64,000 bases of DNA, from contig NZ_JBDZDT010000001.1 of assembly GCF_040049275.1 (NCBI RefSeq), positions 496,001-560,000 of the forward strand, in the 5' to 3' direction. Below, one piece after another: positions 45,380-55,306 of this stretch (position 1 is the first letter of the stretch; the number at the start of each line of letters is the position of its first letter). The notes under the pieces were generated by a model, which was given only the letters and a program-made list of their open reading frames with translations, made no database searches and had not been told where the DNA came from. This DNA is from Aquabacter sp040049275. GTDB taxonomy: Bacteria; Pseudomonadota; Alphaproteobacteria; Rhizobiales; Xanthobacteraceae. The position numbers and the translations under genes are program-made.

Positions 45380-46318
45380 TCAATCCCCTCCGCCCTGCTG
45401 CCATTTCCGCCGCTGCAGGCCGAAATAGCTGAAGAGGATGGCGGAGAGCAGGAACGGGATCATCGCCACCGCGATGGCCGCGCCCTCGCCCAGTTGCCCG
45501 CCGGGGATGGCACGCTGGAAGGACAGCGTCGCCATGAGATGCGTGGCGTTGAGCGGCCCGCCGCGGGTGAGCACGTAGATGAGCTGGAAGTCGGTGAAGG
45601 TGAACAGCACCGAGAAGGTCATCACCACAGCGATGATGGGCGAGAGCATGGGCAGGGTGATGTAGCGGAAGCGCTGCCACCCGCTCGCCCCGTCCAGCGT
45701 CGCCGCCTCGTGCAGCGAGGCCGGGATGGTCTGGAGGCCGGCGAGCAGCGAGATGGCGACGAACGGAATGCCGCGCCACACGTTCGCGGCGATCACCGAG
45801 GCGCGCGCATTGGTGCTGTCACCCAGGAAGTTGATGTTGTGGTCGATCAGCCCGAGCTTGATGAGCGCCCAGGAGATGATCGAGAACTGCGCGTCGAAGA
45901 TCCACCAGAAGGCGATGGCGGACAACACGGTGGGCACCACCCAGGGCAGCAGCACAACGGCGCGGAAGAACGACTTGAACGGCAGATGCTGGTTCAACAG
46001 CAGCGCCAGCCACAGCCCGAGGGCGAACTTCAGGATCGAGGCGGCGATCGTGTAGAGTAGCGTGTTGAAGACGGCGAGCCAGAACACGCTGTCTTCCCAC
46101 AGCGACTGGTAGTTTTCGAGGCCGATGAACACGCCGGCGCGGCCGATGCGCGTGTCGGTGAAGCCGAGCCACACGCCGAGGCCGAGCGGATAGGTGAGGA
46201 AGAACAGCAGGAAGACGGCCGCAGGCAGCAGGAAGAGAAGGCCGAGCACATGCCGCCCCTGGCCGATGCCCGCCCACCAGCGCCTGCGCGCGGGGGCTCC
46301 TGCTGCGATGTCCGCCAT
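45380..46318 (-). CDS. Carbohydrate ABC transporter permease (MalF-type)
   Basis: A 312 residue inner-membrane permease. Its opening basic stretch (PARRRWWAGIGQGRH) precedes TM1, and the EAA loop is LHEAATLDGASGWQRFRYIT. The ATG at 46318 was chosen because the longer frame upstream only reads through the REP-like repeat. It partners with the MalG-type permease 30 bp downstream. The substrate is probably a sugar, polyol or glycerol-phosphate-like compound. Confidence 0.95.
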   Translation of the reverse strand: MADIAAGAPARRRWWAGIGQGRHVLGLLFLLPAAVFLLFFLTYPLGLGVWLGFTDTRIGRAGVFIGLENYQSLWEDSVFWLAVFNTLLYTIAASILKFALGLWLALLLNQHLPFKSFFRAVVLLPWVVPTVLSAIAFWWIFDAQFSIISWALIKLGLIDHNINFLGDSTNARASVIAANVWRGIPFVAISLLAGLQTIPASLHEAATLDGASGWQRFRYITLPMLSPIIAVVMTFSVLFTFTDFQLIYVLTRGGPLNATHLMATLSFQRAIPGGQLGEGAAIAVAMIPFLLSAILFSYFGLQRRKWQQGGGD

Positions 46319-46342
46319 GAAAATAACCCTTGCTCCACACAA

Positions 46343-46442
46343 GCCGTCATGGCCGGGCTCGTCCCGGCCATCCACGCGGCTCCGCTCGGTACGCGCTTAA
46401 GGGAGGGCCGTGGACGCCCGGGACGAGCCCGGGCCTGACGGC
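46343..46442. repeat. REP-like inverted repeat between binding-protein and permease genes
   Basis: Left arm 46343-46376 (GCCGTCATGGCCGGGCTCGT and on to CATCCACG) faces right arm 46409-46442 (CGTGGACGCCCGGGACGAGC and on to TGACGGC). The arms are 34 bases each and pair over most of their length across a 32 base spacer. It sits in the 184 bp gap between the solute-binding and first permease genes, where E. coli malE-malF also has REP sequences that protect upstream mRNA. Confidence 0.8.
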
Positions 46443-46502
46443 TCCAAAGCGTTAAGATAAGTGCCGCCCCGCTTGCCCTGACGAAAGCGGGGCGGCTACG
46501 GG

Positions 46503-47822
46503 TCAGCCGCGATAGATGCGGTTCGCCCGCGTCTCGGCGCGCTTGGCCGCCTCTTCCGGCGAGCGCTGGCCGGTTGCGGCCTCCGCCACCATGTCCACCA
46601 CGATCCAGTCCGCCATGGCCGCGGCCGATTGCGGGCCGAGCGGGCCGGAATAGCCGTTGGGCCGCAGCAGCTCGGAGGCCTTGGCATAAGGCGCGTGGTT
46701 GGGATCGGAGGTCCACACCGGGTTGTTGGCGAACGCCTTCAGCGTCTGGCAGCAATAGCCGCTGGAGCCCTGGATCCAGGCATTCATCTGCGGCGCGTCG
46801 TACATGAAGGCCATGTAGGCCTGCGCCGCCTTGGGGAACTTGGTGTACTTGAAGATGCAGGCCGAGGTGGTCTGCGCAAGCTCCGCCGGGCCGAGGGGCC
46901 CCACCGGCATGTTGGTGGTCTTGATGTCCTTCGCCATGTCGGCGAGCTTCGGATCGTTCTTCGCGGCGTAGTAGAGCGACACGCCGTTGGCGGTGACCGA
47001 GATCTCACCCGCGAGGAAGGCGCGGTTGTTGTTGACGTCGAGCCAGCTTTCCGTGCCCGGAATGAAGGTCTTGTAGAGTTCGGCCGCGTATTTCAGCGCG
47101 GCGACGGTCTCGGGGCTGTTGATGACCACCTTGGACTTGTCGTCCACCATCCTGCCGCCGTGGCTCCAGAGCACCCAGTGGCAGAAATTGTTGCCGTCGC
47201 CGACCCCGTGGCCCAGCGTGAAGCCCATGGGGTGGTTCTTCGCCTTCAGCGCCTTGGCGAGCTCAAGGAAGCCCTTGGTGTCGTTCGGGAACTGCGAGAA
47301 GCCCGCGTCCTTCACCCAGCTGTCGCGATAGCACACCGCATTGCCGATGGTGGCGAGCGGCAATGCGATGAACTTGCCGTCGGCCTTCGCATACGCCTCG
47401 TTGCCGGGATACCAGCCGCCATATTTCGCGCCGAGGGCGTTGGCGAGCGGGGTCACGTCCAGAAGCTTGTCGGGATATTGCTGGGCGTCGTCGAACCACA
47501 CCCACACGATGTCCGGCCCCGAGCCGACATTCGCCGCCACCGCCGCCTTGGGGCGGATATCTTCCCAGCTCTCCTTGTCGATGCGTACATCGACCCCGGT
47601 GGCCTCGGTGAACTTCTTGGTGTTGGCGATCCAGGCGTCCTCCTCGCCCTTCACGAACGGCGCCCAGCGCAGCACGCGCAGGGAGGCGCCCTGCTCCGGC
47701 TTCAGATCGGGCATGGCCGCGCCCTGGGCGAAGGCCGGCAGGGCGCCGAGCCCTGGCAGGACGGCGGCCGCACCGGCAAGGCCAGCACCGCCGAGCAACA
47801 CGTCGCGTCTCGAAATGGTCAT
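46503..47822 (-). CDS. Carbohydrate ABC transporter substrate-binding protein
   Basis: A 439 residue periplasmic protein of the sugar-binding (family 1) group. The Tat-type signal is MTISRRDVLLGGAGLAGAAA, with cleavage near ALPAFAQG. The mature part shows VLRWAPFVKGEEDAWIANTK, GSGPDIVWVWFDDAQQYPDK and the lobe-2 segment GSSGYCCQTLKAFANNPVW. GGAGG precedes the ATG by seven bases, which fits high expression. It follows the ATPase gene and precedes the REP-like repeat and permeases. The ligand cannot be named from sequence alone. Confidence 0.94.
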   Translation of the reverse strand: MTISRRDVLLGGAGLAGAAAVLPGLGALPAFAQGAAMPDLKPEQGASLRVLRWAPFVKGEEDAWIANTKKFTEATGVDVRIDKESWEDIRPKAAVAANVGSGPDIVWVWFDDAQQYPDKLLDVTPLANALGAKYGGWYPGNEAYAKADGKFIALPLATIGNAVCYRDSWVKDAGFSQFPNDTKGFLELAKALKAKNHPMGFTLGHGVGDGNNFCHWVLWSHGGRMVDDKSKVVINSPETVAALKYAAELYKTFIPGTESWLDVNNNRAFLAGEISVTANGVSLYYAAKNDPKLADMAKDIKTTNMPVGPLGPAELAQTTSACIFKYTKFPKAAQAYMAFMYDAPQMNAWIQGSSGYCCQTLKAFANNPVWTSDPNHAPYAKASELLRPNGYSGPLGPQSAAAMADWIVVDMVAEAATGQRSPEEAAKRAETRANRIYRG

Positions 47823-47906
47823 AGCGTTCCTCCAATCACGTCGTTGCGTGCATTCTTCAGTGCCGGCCGCTTGCGGTGCGTTCCCGCGCGGCTCTTCTCG
47901 GCGTTT

Positions 47907-48974
<1,068 letters not shown>

Positions 48975-49220
48975 TCCAACTCCGCTCCTGGACATCCAAC
49001 CCATATGGCCTGCGGAGACACCTGGCGTGGTGGTCGCAAGCCTTTAGTATTGGGCCGCGCCAAGGCGGCCGCGCCGCCTCATCGGGCAGCTTGCAAGTGG
49101 ATCATGGTGCGCGGGTGCGCCGTGATCAAGCGAAACTTAAAACGATTGAACCAAAGGAGGGGGAGGGTTATTCCCGAACCTGCCTCCGGCATCCCACCCC
49201 TCCCGCATACCGAGCGAGCC

Positions 49221-50186
49221 ATGAGCGAAGACACCCGCCCCGTTTTGCTTTTGACCGGAATGATCATGGACCATGTGGTGGAGCGCCAGCTGAAGGAGCG
49301 TTTCCACCTGGTGGGCGCAGAGGACTTCGAAGGCGCGCTGGCGGCCCATGGAGATGAGGTGCGCGGCGTCGTCACGCGCGGCAGCCGGGGGGTCACGGCC
49401 GCGGTGATCGAGCGCCTGCCGAAGCTTGAGATCATCTCCAATTTCGGCGTCGGCTACGATTCAGTGGACGCGGCGACAGCGGCAAAGCATGGCGTCATGG
49501 TCACCAATACGCCGGACGTGCTGAACGAGGAGGTGGCGGACCTTGCCCTCGGCCTGCTGCTTGCCACCATCCGCGAGATCCCGCAGGCCGACCGTTACGT
49601 GCGGGACGGCAAGTGGAAGGCCGCCGCCTTCCCGCTCGGCGCGACTTTGCGCGGCCGATCCATCGGCATTGTCGGCATGGGACGCATCGGCCGAGCCATC
49701 GCCAAGCGCATCGAAGCGTTCGGCCTGCCCATCGCCTATCACACCCGCGGCCCCGTGCCCGATCTCCCCTACCCCCATTATCTAGACCTGGTCGCCATGG
49801 CGCGGGACGTGGACACGCTCATCCTCATCCTGCCCGGCGGCCCGTCCACACGCGGTATCGTGAATGCCGAGGTTCTGGCCGCCCTCGGACCCAACGGCGT
49901 GCTGATCAACGTGGCGCGCGGCTCCGTGGTGGATGAGCCGGCTTTGATCGAGGCGCTGAAGGCGCGCACCATCCTGGCCGCCGGCCTCGACGTGTTCGCG
50001 GACGAGCCCAACGTGCCGGAGGCGCTGCGCGCGCTCGACAATGTGGTGCTGCTGCCCCACGTGGGCTCGGCGACCCACTTTACTCGCACCGCCATGGGCC
50101 AGCTGGTGGTGGACAATGTGATATCGTGGTTCGACGGCAAGGGGCCTGTGACGCCAGTTGCGGAGACGCCGTGGCCGAAGGGCTGA
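49221..50186 (+). CDS. D-isomer specific 2-hydroxyacid dehydrogenase
   Basis: A 321 residue NAD(P)-dependent enzyme. The dinucleotide motif GMGRIG is at 152-157. The catalytic set is Arg233 (NVARGSVVDE), Glu262 (DVFADEPNVP) and His280 (LLPHVGSATH). It is most like glyoxylate/hydroxypyruvate reductases. The ATG at 49221 gives the expected start. It is divergent from the sugar ABC operon, from which a 246 bp spacer separates it, and may act on a product of that sugar. Confidence 0.93.
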   Translation: MSEDTRPVLLLTGMIMDHVVERQLKERFHLVGAEDFEGALAAHGDEVRGVVTRGSRGVTAAVIERLPKLEIISNFGVGYDSVDAATAAKHGVMVTNTPDVLNEEVADLALGLLLATIREIPQADRYVRDGKWKAAAFPLGATLRGRSIGIVGMGRIGRAIAKRIEAFGLPIAYHTRGPVPDLPYPHYLDLVAMARDVDTLILILPGGPSTRGIVNAEVLAALGPNGVLINVARGSVVDEPALIEALKARTILAAGLDVFADEPNVPEALRALDNVVLLPHVGSATHFTRTAMGQLVVDNVISWFDGKGPVTPVAETPWPKG

Positions 50187-50196
50187 GGGGGCGGGA

Positions 50197-50637
50197 ATGG
50201 ACGGGCGCGGGTCGATCCTGGCCGGGGCGCTGAGCCTCGGAATATCGAGCCTTGGAATGCTTCTGCCCATTGCGGCCGGCGCCCAGACCTTCGAGCCCAT
50301 CAAGCCCATGGATACGGCCGGCGTCGACAAGGCGATGCTGGACGATGTCTTCGGCCGCTACGAAATCCGCGACGCCACTGGCAAGAAGAAGTGCCGCATC
50401 ATCTTGAAGCGGGACTATATGATCGGCGGCATGCAGATCGAGGTGGCGAAGGATTGCGCCGCCCAATTCCCCGTCATGGGCGAGATCACCGCCTGGCGCC
50501 TCATGGAGAGCTGGACCATCGACCTCGTCGATGCCCTGCGCAAGACGCGGGTGCGCTTCCAGACCCCCGACGAGCGCTATGTGGCGATCCCCGAGGTGGA
50601 TGGCATGGACGAACTGTTCAAGCTGCCGGCCCGCTGA
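50197..50637 (+). CDS. Exported AprI/Inh (Omp19-like) protease-inhibitor-family protein
   Basis: A 146 residue protein. The signal segment ends in AAGAQ (about residue 30). The remainder is an Inh-type beta barrel: VFGRYEIRDATGKKKCRIIL, YMIGGMQIEVAKDC, and EITAWRLMESWTIDLVDAL, with the paired cysteines of the family. Members inhibit secreted metalloproteases or, in Brucella, host proteases. GGGGG lies just upstream of the ATG. It is followed 38 bp later by a two-domain relative. Confidence 0.82.
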   Translation: MDGRGSILAGALSLGISSLGMLLPIAAGAQTFEPIKPMDTAGVDKAMLDDVFGRYEIRDATGKKKCRIILKRDYMIGGMQIEVAKDCAAQFPVMGEITAWRLMESWTIDLVDALRKTRVRFQTPDERYVAIPEVDGMDELFKLPAR

Positions 50638-50675
50638 AGCTTCACCTCCCAACCGCTCTGGGATAGCCTTCATCC

Positions 50676-51479
50676 ATGCGCGTCGCCTCCGCACTTTCGG
50701 CCCTGCTCCTCGGTGTCGCTTTCGCGATGCCCGCCGGCGCGCAGTCCAACACCCCGCCGAAGCCCGTGCCGGACCCGAAGGCCTCTTCGGCCAAGCCCGC
50801 AGCGCCAAAGCCGCAGGCGGCGAAGCCTGCGCCGCCACCGAAGGTGGACCCGGCCCTCCAGGCGGCCGCCCAGAAGATTGCGGGGCCGTTCACCCTTTCC
50901 AGCGCGGACGGCGCGCGCACCTGCCCGGTCACGCTCAAGCCGGAGCCCGCCGCAGCCAACTTCGCCGCCACGCTCGATGCCGGCGCCTGCGCCAGCATAC
51001 CGTTCACCCTCCAGGTCATGGGCTGGGTGCCCGATCCGTCGGGGTCGATTCGCTTCACGGGCACGGACGGCCGCACGGTGGCGGAATTCACCGAGGGAAC
51101 GGGGGGCACCTATGAGGCGCTGCGCGAAGGCGACGGCGTCTACTTCCTCTCCAGCCCGGCGGCCGTGACGACGGTGGAGGTCTCGGCCGAGGAGATGATC
51201 GGGGACTGGGATCTTGCCCGGGCTGCAGGCAGCCCGGCCTTGTGCCGCTGGACTCTGACGGGGGACGCGCAGGCGGGCGGCGGCTTCCAGGTGAAGGTCG
51301 CGCCAGGGTGCAATACGGCGCTTGCGGACTTCTCCCCCGCCACCTGGCGCGTGGAAGGGGGAAATGTGGTGGTGAACTCGTCCGCCGGCGCTCCGCCGCT
51401 GCGATTCGCCCGGCAGGAAGACGGCGGTTGGGCCAAGACCCCGGAGCGCGGGCGCCCGCTCCTCCTGTTGCGCCCATGA
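50676..51479 (+). CDS. Exported protein with two tandem Inh-like domains
   Basis: A 267 residue protein. The signal peptide is about 22 residues (ending PAGAQ), followed by an Ala/Pro/Lys-rich linker (30-62). Two Inh-type domains come next. The first includes IAGPFTLSSADGARTCPVTL; the second includes IGDWDLARAAGSPALCRWTL, FQVKVAPGCNTALADFSPAT and WRVEGGNVVVNSSAG. Each has its own cysteine pair. The duplication sets it apart from the usual single-domain inhibitors. It is transcribed with the preceding single-domain gene. Target proteases are unknown. Confidence 0.78.
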   Translation: MRVASALSALLLGVAFAMPAGAQSNTPPKPVPDPKASSAKPAAPKPQAAKPAPPPKVDPALQAAAQKIAGPFTLSSADGARTCPVTLKPEPAAANFAATLDAGACASIPFTLQVMGWVPDPSGSIRFTGTDGRTVAEFTEGTGGTYEALREGDGVYFLSSPAAVTTVEVSAEEMIGDWDLARAAGSPALCRWTLTGDAQAGGGFQVKVAPGCNTALADFSPATWRVEGGNVVVNSSAGAPPLRFARQEDGGWAKTPERGRPLLLLRP

Positions 51480-51725
51480 TACAGCCGGAAGAAGCTCGGC
51501 CGTATAAAGATGAGGCGCCGTCCCTATAAGTAACGCCTAAAAATGGCGTCCCCGCCCCCCTTCCTCCATTGCTTTCACTACTGCTGTTGCAGGACTGCAA
51601 CAATTAGAATCCAGCATTCATGCGGGTTTGCCTAATTTTCAAGCAAAGAATGCCCGTTTTTTCACATTGGAGAATGTGCAGAAATTTGGTCTCAATCTGG
51701 ACAGATATCCATTGGGGGTTCGTGT

Positions 51726-52628
51726 ATGAAAAAGCTCGTTGTTGCCGCTGCCGCTAGCATGATGATCGCCGGCGCTGCCCATGCTGCCGACATGTCCATG
51801 CCTGTGAAGGCGGTCGTGGCTCCGCCCCCGCCGCCCCTGTTCGATATTGCCTTCGGCGTTACGGGAACTTCGGACTATCTCTTCCGCGGCATCAGCCAGA
51901 CCAACAACAACCCCGCCATCCAGGGCTTCGTCGAGCTGCAGGCGTTCGACTGGCTCTACCTCAACGTCTGGGCGTCCAACCAGAACTGGGTCGAGAACTT
52001 CCTCTGGGACGGCAACAGCTCGCTTGAAGTCGACTTCTCCGGCGGCCTGCGCCACACCTGGGGTGCCTTCACCCTCGACGTCGGCGCCATCTACTACATG
52101 TACCCGGGCAGCAGCTCGAGCCTCGATCCGGTCACGCTGACCATGACCGGCCCCGGCTCCACCGATTACAATTACTGGGAAATCTACGCGAAGCCGTCCT
52201 ACGTGGTGGCCCCATGGCTGACCGTCGGCCTTGGCCTCAACTGGACCAGCGACTTCGCCGCCACCGGCACCGACGGCACGGCGCTGTCGCTCAATGCCAA
52301 GGTTCCCCTGCCGGCCTTCGGCCCGTCCGGCGACTTTGGCTGGTTCCTCTCGGGTGAGTATGGCCATCAGTGGCTCTCCTCCTCGGCCTACAATTATGAT
52401 GTCACCAACATCTTCACCGGCATCACCACCAACACCACGATCCCCGGCTACAACTGGTGGAACGTCGGCGTCGCCTTCACCTACAAAGTTGCGACCCTCG
52501 ATCTGCGCTACTCCGGCACCGACCTGAGCGGTGACGACTGCGCCTTCATCATCGGCAACAACAGCGCCTGCGGCGACAAGTTCGTGGCGACCCTGTCGTT
52601 CGCGACCTCGCTGAACGCCTTCAAGTGA
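51726..52628 (+). CDS. TorF-family putative porin
   Basis: A 300 residue outer-membrane beta-barrel. The signal peptide is MKKLVVAAAASMMIAGAAHA, followed by a short Pro-rich section. The barrel begins FGVTGTSDYLFRGISQTNNN, the signature of the TIGR02001 porin family. Alternating aromatic strands (LYLNVWASNQNWVENFLW) and the terminal FATSLNAF fit this class. GGGGG lies about seven bases before the ATG, and the 246 bp leader is AT-richer than average, which fits strong expression. A terminator follows. Substrate unknown. Confidence 0.88.
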   Translation: MKKLVVAAAASMMIAGAAHAADMSMPVKAVVAPPPPPLFDIAFGVTGTSDYLFRGISQTNNNPAIQGFVELQAFDWLYLNVWASNQNWVENFLWDGNSSLEVDFSGGLRHTWGAFTLDVGAIYYMYPGSSSSLDPVTLTMTGPGSTDYNYWEIYAKPSYVVAPWLTVGLGLNWTSDFAATGTDGTALSLNAKVPLPAFGPSGDFGWFLSGEYGHQWLSSSAYNYDVTNIFTGITTNTTIPGYNWWNVGVAFTYKVATLDLRYSGTDLSGDDCAFIIGNNSACGDKFVATLSFATSLNAFK

Positions 52629-52670
52629 CCTGACCCGGCGCGCGGCTCCGCCCGCGCCGGACCTCCAAAG

Positions 52671-52697
52671 ACGCCGCGCGAAAGCGCGGCGTTTTTT
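52671..52697 (+). terminator. Rho-independent terminator of the porin gene
   Basis: The stem ACGCCGCGC / GCGCGGCGT (9 bp) has a GAAA tetraloop and is followed by seven T. It lies 42 bases after the porin stop and next to the ~200 bp palindromic element. Confidence 0.88.
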
Positions 52698-52718
52698 TAT
52701 GCGCCCACCACAGATTGC

Positions 52719-52916
52719 TTGTCCCGGACAAGTGAGAGCGCAGCTCGAACGCCGATCCGGGATCCAGCGCAAGGAGCCGCCGAAGGCGCTTCACCCCGCC
52801 AGCGCCGCCACGCGGCGATGGCGCAAGGGCGCTGGTCGCGGGGTGACGGCTTCGCCGAAGTCTGGCGCTGGGTCCCGGATCTGCGCTCCGCCTACGGCGT
52901 CGCTTGTCCAGGACAA
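52719..52916. repeat. ~200 bp palindromic dispersed element, copy 1
   Basis: The ends are TTGTCCCGGACAA (52719) and TTGTCCAGGACAA (ending 52916). Inside, CCGGGATCCAGCGCAAGG on the left faces CGCTGGGTCCCGG on the right, and CGCCACGCGGCG lies near the centre, so much of the unit can fold on itself. Copy 2 at 55845-56048 shares most of the interior, such as GCCGAAGGCGCTTCACCCCG and GCGGCGATGGCGCAAG. It encodes no protein. It lies between the convergent porin and radC genes. Confidence 0.8.
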
Positions 52917-52924
52917 CACCCCCC

Positions 52925-53632
52925 TCAGATCAGCCGCAGGCCCTTCAGGCTGGCATGGCCGTCCTTGCCGACGATGATGTGGTCATGCACCTCGATGCCC
53001 AGGGGCTTCGCCACATCGATGATCTTGCGGGTCATGTCGATGTCGGCGCGCGAGGGCGTCGGGTCGCCGGACGGGTGGTTATGACAGAGGATCAGGGCCG
53101 AGGCGGAGACCTCCAGCGCCCGTTTCACCACTTCGCGCGGATAGACGGGCGCGTGGTCCACGGTGCCGGTCTGGACCACCTCGTCGGCGATGAGCTGGTT
53201 GCGCTTGTCGAGGAACAGCACCCGCACCTGCTCACGCTCGGAAAACGCCATGGCGGTGCGGCAATATTCGATCACCGACGACCAGGAGGACAGAACCGGG
53301 CGCCGCTTCACCTGGCCCCGCGCGATCCTGTGGGCCGCCGCCTCCACCAGCTTCAGCTCGGTGACGACGGAGGGCGTGAGGCCCGGCATCTCCTCAAGAA
53401 GGCCTGCCGGCGCCCCCACCACCTCGGCGAACGAGCCGAATCGGTCCACTAGGGCCTTTGCGAGCGGCTTCACATCCCGCCGCGGGATCGCCCGAAACAG
53501 CACCAGCTCCAAAAGCTCGTAGTCCGCCAGCGCCGCTGCTCCTGCCTCGCGGAAGCGGCTGCGCAGCCGGTCCCGATGGCCGTGGAAATGCGGTGTCGCC
53601 TCCGCAAGCCCGTCCTCGGGTTTTTCCGCCAT
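52925..53632 (-). CDS. radC: RadC family (JAMM-domain) protein
   Basis: A 235 residue protein with an N-terminal helix-hairpin-helix-like region (LLELVLFRAIPRRDVKPLAK) and a C-terminal MPN/JAMM domain. The metal motif is in LCHNHPSGDPTPSRADIDMT, with upstream Glu in YPREVVKRALEV. The name RadC comes from an old DNA-repair assignment now doubted; a DNA-linked hydrolase role is possible. It starts two bases after the map stop codon, so the two are co-translated. It ends next to the palindromic element. Confidence 0.92.
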   Translation of the reverse strand: MAEKPEDGLAEATPHFHGHRDRLRSRFREAGAAALADYELLELVLFRAIPRRDVKPLAKALVDRFGSFAEVVGAPAGLLEEMPGLTPSVVTELKLVEAAAHRIARGQVKRRPVLSSWSSVIEYCRTAMAFSEREQVRVLFLDKRNQLIADEVVQTGTVDHAPVYPREVVKRALEVSASALILCHNHPSGDPTPSRADIDMTRKIIDVAKPLGIEVHDHIIVGKDGHASLKGLRLI

Positions 53633-53634
53633 GG

Positions 53635-54462
53635 TCAGGCCGGCAGATAAGGCGGCTTGTGGTAGCCCTTGGGGCTCAGGGTGAAGATCTCCACGCCGGT
53701 TTCCGTCACCCCCACCGCGTGCTCGAACTGGGCCGAGAGGGAGCGGTCGCGGGTCACCGCCGTCCAGCCGTCGGACAGCACCTTCACATGCGGGCGGCCG
53801 AGATTGATCATGGGCTCGACGGTGAAGATCATGCCCGGCTTCAGCTCCGGCCCCTCGCCGCGCCGGCCCACATGGACGATGTTGGGCTCGTCGTGGAACA
53901 CCTGCCCCACGCCATGGCCGCAGAAGTCGCGCACCACGCTCATATGCTGCGGCTCGACGAATTCCTGGATGGCTGCGCCGATATCGCCCACATGCCCGCC
54001 GGGGCGGATGGCCTGGATGCCGCGCATCATGGCGTCATAGGTCACCTCGAGCAGGCGCTCGGCGCGGCGCGGCACGGCGCCGATGCCGAACATGCGGCTC
54101 GAATCGCCGTACCAGCCGTCCAGCACCAGGGTCACGTCCACATTCACGATGTCGCCGTCGCGCAGGGGGCGCGCATTGGGCATGCCGTGGCAGACCACAT
54201 GGTTGATGGAGGTGCAGACCGAATAGCGGTAGCCGCGATACATCAGCGTCGCGGGATAGGCGCCGTGGTCCATGGCGAAGTCGAAGACCAGCTTGTCGAT
54301 GGCGTCCGTCGACACGCCGGGGCCGACCATCTCCGCCACCGCGTCCAGCACCTGCGCGGTCAACTGGCCGGCGCGGCGCATGCCCTCGAAGCCTTCCGGC
54401 CCGTAGAGCTTGATGTGTCCGGTCTTTCGCAGCGGCGCGTGGGCCGCTTCCACATAAGTCAT
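53635..54462 (-). CDS. map: Type I methionine aminopeptidase
   Basis: A 275 residue metalloenzyme that removes the initiator Met. Metal ligands are in DGDIVNVDVTLVLDGWYGDS (two Asp), GHGVGQVFHDEPNIVH (His), TVEPMINLG (Glu) and AQFEHAVGVTETG (Glu). The His near the active site is in SINHVVCHGMP. The ATG at 54462 has AGGACGAG upstream and is preferred to the ATG at 54534. The map-radC order is common in alphaproteobacteria. Confidence 0.96.
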   Translation of the reverse strand: MTYVEAAHAPLRKTGHIKLYGPEGFEGMRRAGQLTAQVLDAVAEMVGPGVSTDAIDKLVFDFAMDHGAYPATLMYRGYRYSVCTSINHVVCHGMPNARPLRDGDIVNVDVTLVLDGWYGDSSRMFGIGAVPRRAERLLEVTYDAMMRGIQAIRPGGHVGDIGAAIQEFVEPQHMSVVRDFCGHGVGQVFHDEPNIVHVGRRGEGPELKPGMIFTVEPMINLGRPHVKVLSDGWTAVTRDRSLSAQFEHAVGVTETGVEIFTLSPKGYHKPPYLPA

Positions 54463-54592
54463 GAAACTCGTCCTGCCGGCTGAAAGCGCCTTGCCTCTTT
54501 CTTCCAGATTTAGGCCAACAATCGCGCAAAGCAAGCGGGCACGGCATTTTGGCGGTGTTGTAAGGTGGCAGGCGCCCCTGCCATCGCCACCG

Positions 54593-55306
54593 TCATCCCA
54601 GCATGGGCACCTCGCGGGCCACCTCGATGCCCTCGACGCTCATGGCGCAGATCAGCGCCGCCGCCTCCACGCCCGCCGCCCGCGCCACGTCGAATGCCGC
54701 GCCATAAGCGGGGTCGATGTCGCGGGCGAGCGAAATGCTCTGTGCCGAGCCGATCTGGCTCAGATAGACCATCACCGCCCGCGCCCCGCCGGCCGCCATG
54801 GCGGCAAGCTCGACGAGATGCTTTGTGCCGCGCGCCGTGACGCAGTCCGGGAACTCAGTAAAGCCGGGCCGGCGGATGAGGTGGACGTTCTTCACCTCCA
54901 CATAGCAGGGCGCCCGCCCCTCCCCCTCCAGCAGCAGGTCGATGCGGCTGTTGACGCCGTACTTCACCTCGCGTCGCAGGGTGTCGTAGCCGGCGAGCGC
55001 GGGGATGCGGCCGGCGCGCACCGCCTCGGCCACCAGTGCGTTGGGATGCATGGTGTTGACGCCCACGAGCTCCAGGCCCGCGCCGAAATCCGCCTCCACC
55101 AGCTCCCAGCCGAAGGCGAGCTTGCGGCCGGCGGTGGTGGCGCGAGAGAGCCAGACGCGGGAGCCGGGCGTCGTCAGCCCGGTCATGGCGCCGGAATTTG
55201 CCACATGGACCGTGGTCTCGGTGCCGTCCTCCAGCACCACGTCGGCGAGGAAGCGCTTATAGCGGCGCAGCAATGTCGCCGGCACCAGGGGAGCGGGAAA
55301 CCGCAT
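54593..55306 (-). CDS. sfsA: DNA/RNA nuclease SfsA family protein
   Basis: A 237 residue protein with the typical start MRFPAPLVPATLLRRYKRF, VANSGAMTGLTTPGSRVWLS, GVNTMHPNALVAEAV, and the nuclease-like core YGVNSRIDLLLEGEGRAPCY and VEVKNVHLIRRPG. SfsA was linked to maltose gene activation in E. coli; relatives have a PD-(D/E)XK-like fold. The ATG at 55306 overlaps the thioesterase stop by one base (TGATG), so those two genes are coupled. Confidence 0.94.
   Translation of the reverse strand: MRFPAPLVPATLLRRYKRFLADVVLEDGTETTVHVANSGAMTGLTTPGSRVWLSRATTAGRKLAFGWELVEADFGAGLELVGVNTMHPNALVAEAVRAGRIPALAGYDTLRREVKYGVNSRIDLLLEGEGRAPCYVEVKNVHLIRRPGFTEFPDCVTARGTKHLVELAAMAAGGARAVMVYLSQIGSAQSISLARDIDPAYGAAFDVARAAGVEAAALICAMSVEGIEVAREVPMLG

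Noticed and set aside
52719..53084. Short open frames inside the palindromic element, with similar peptides in both copies
   Set aside because: The similarity of the peptides comes from the DNA repeat. No ribosome-binding site or plausible protein was seen.
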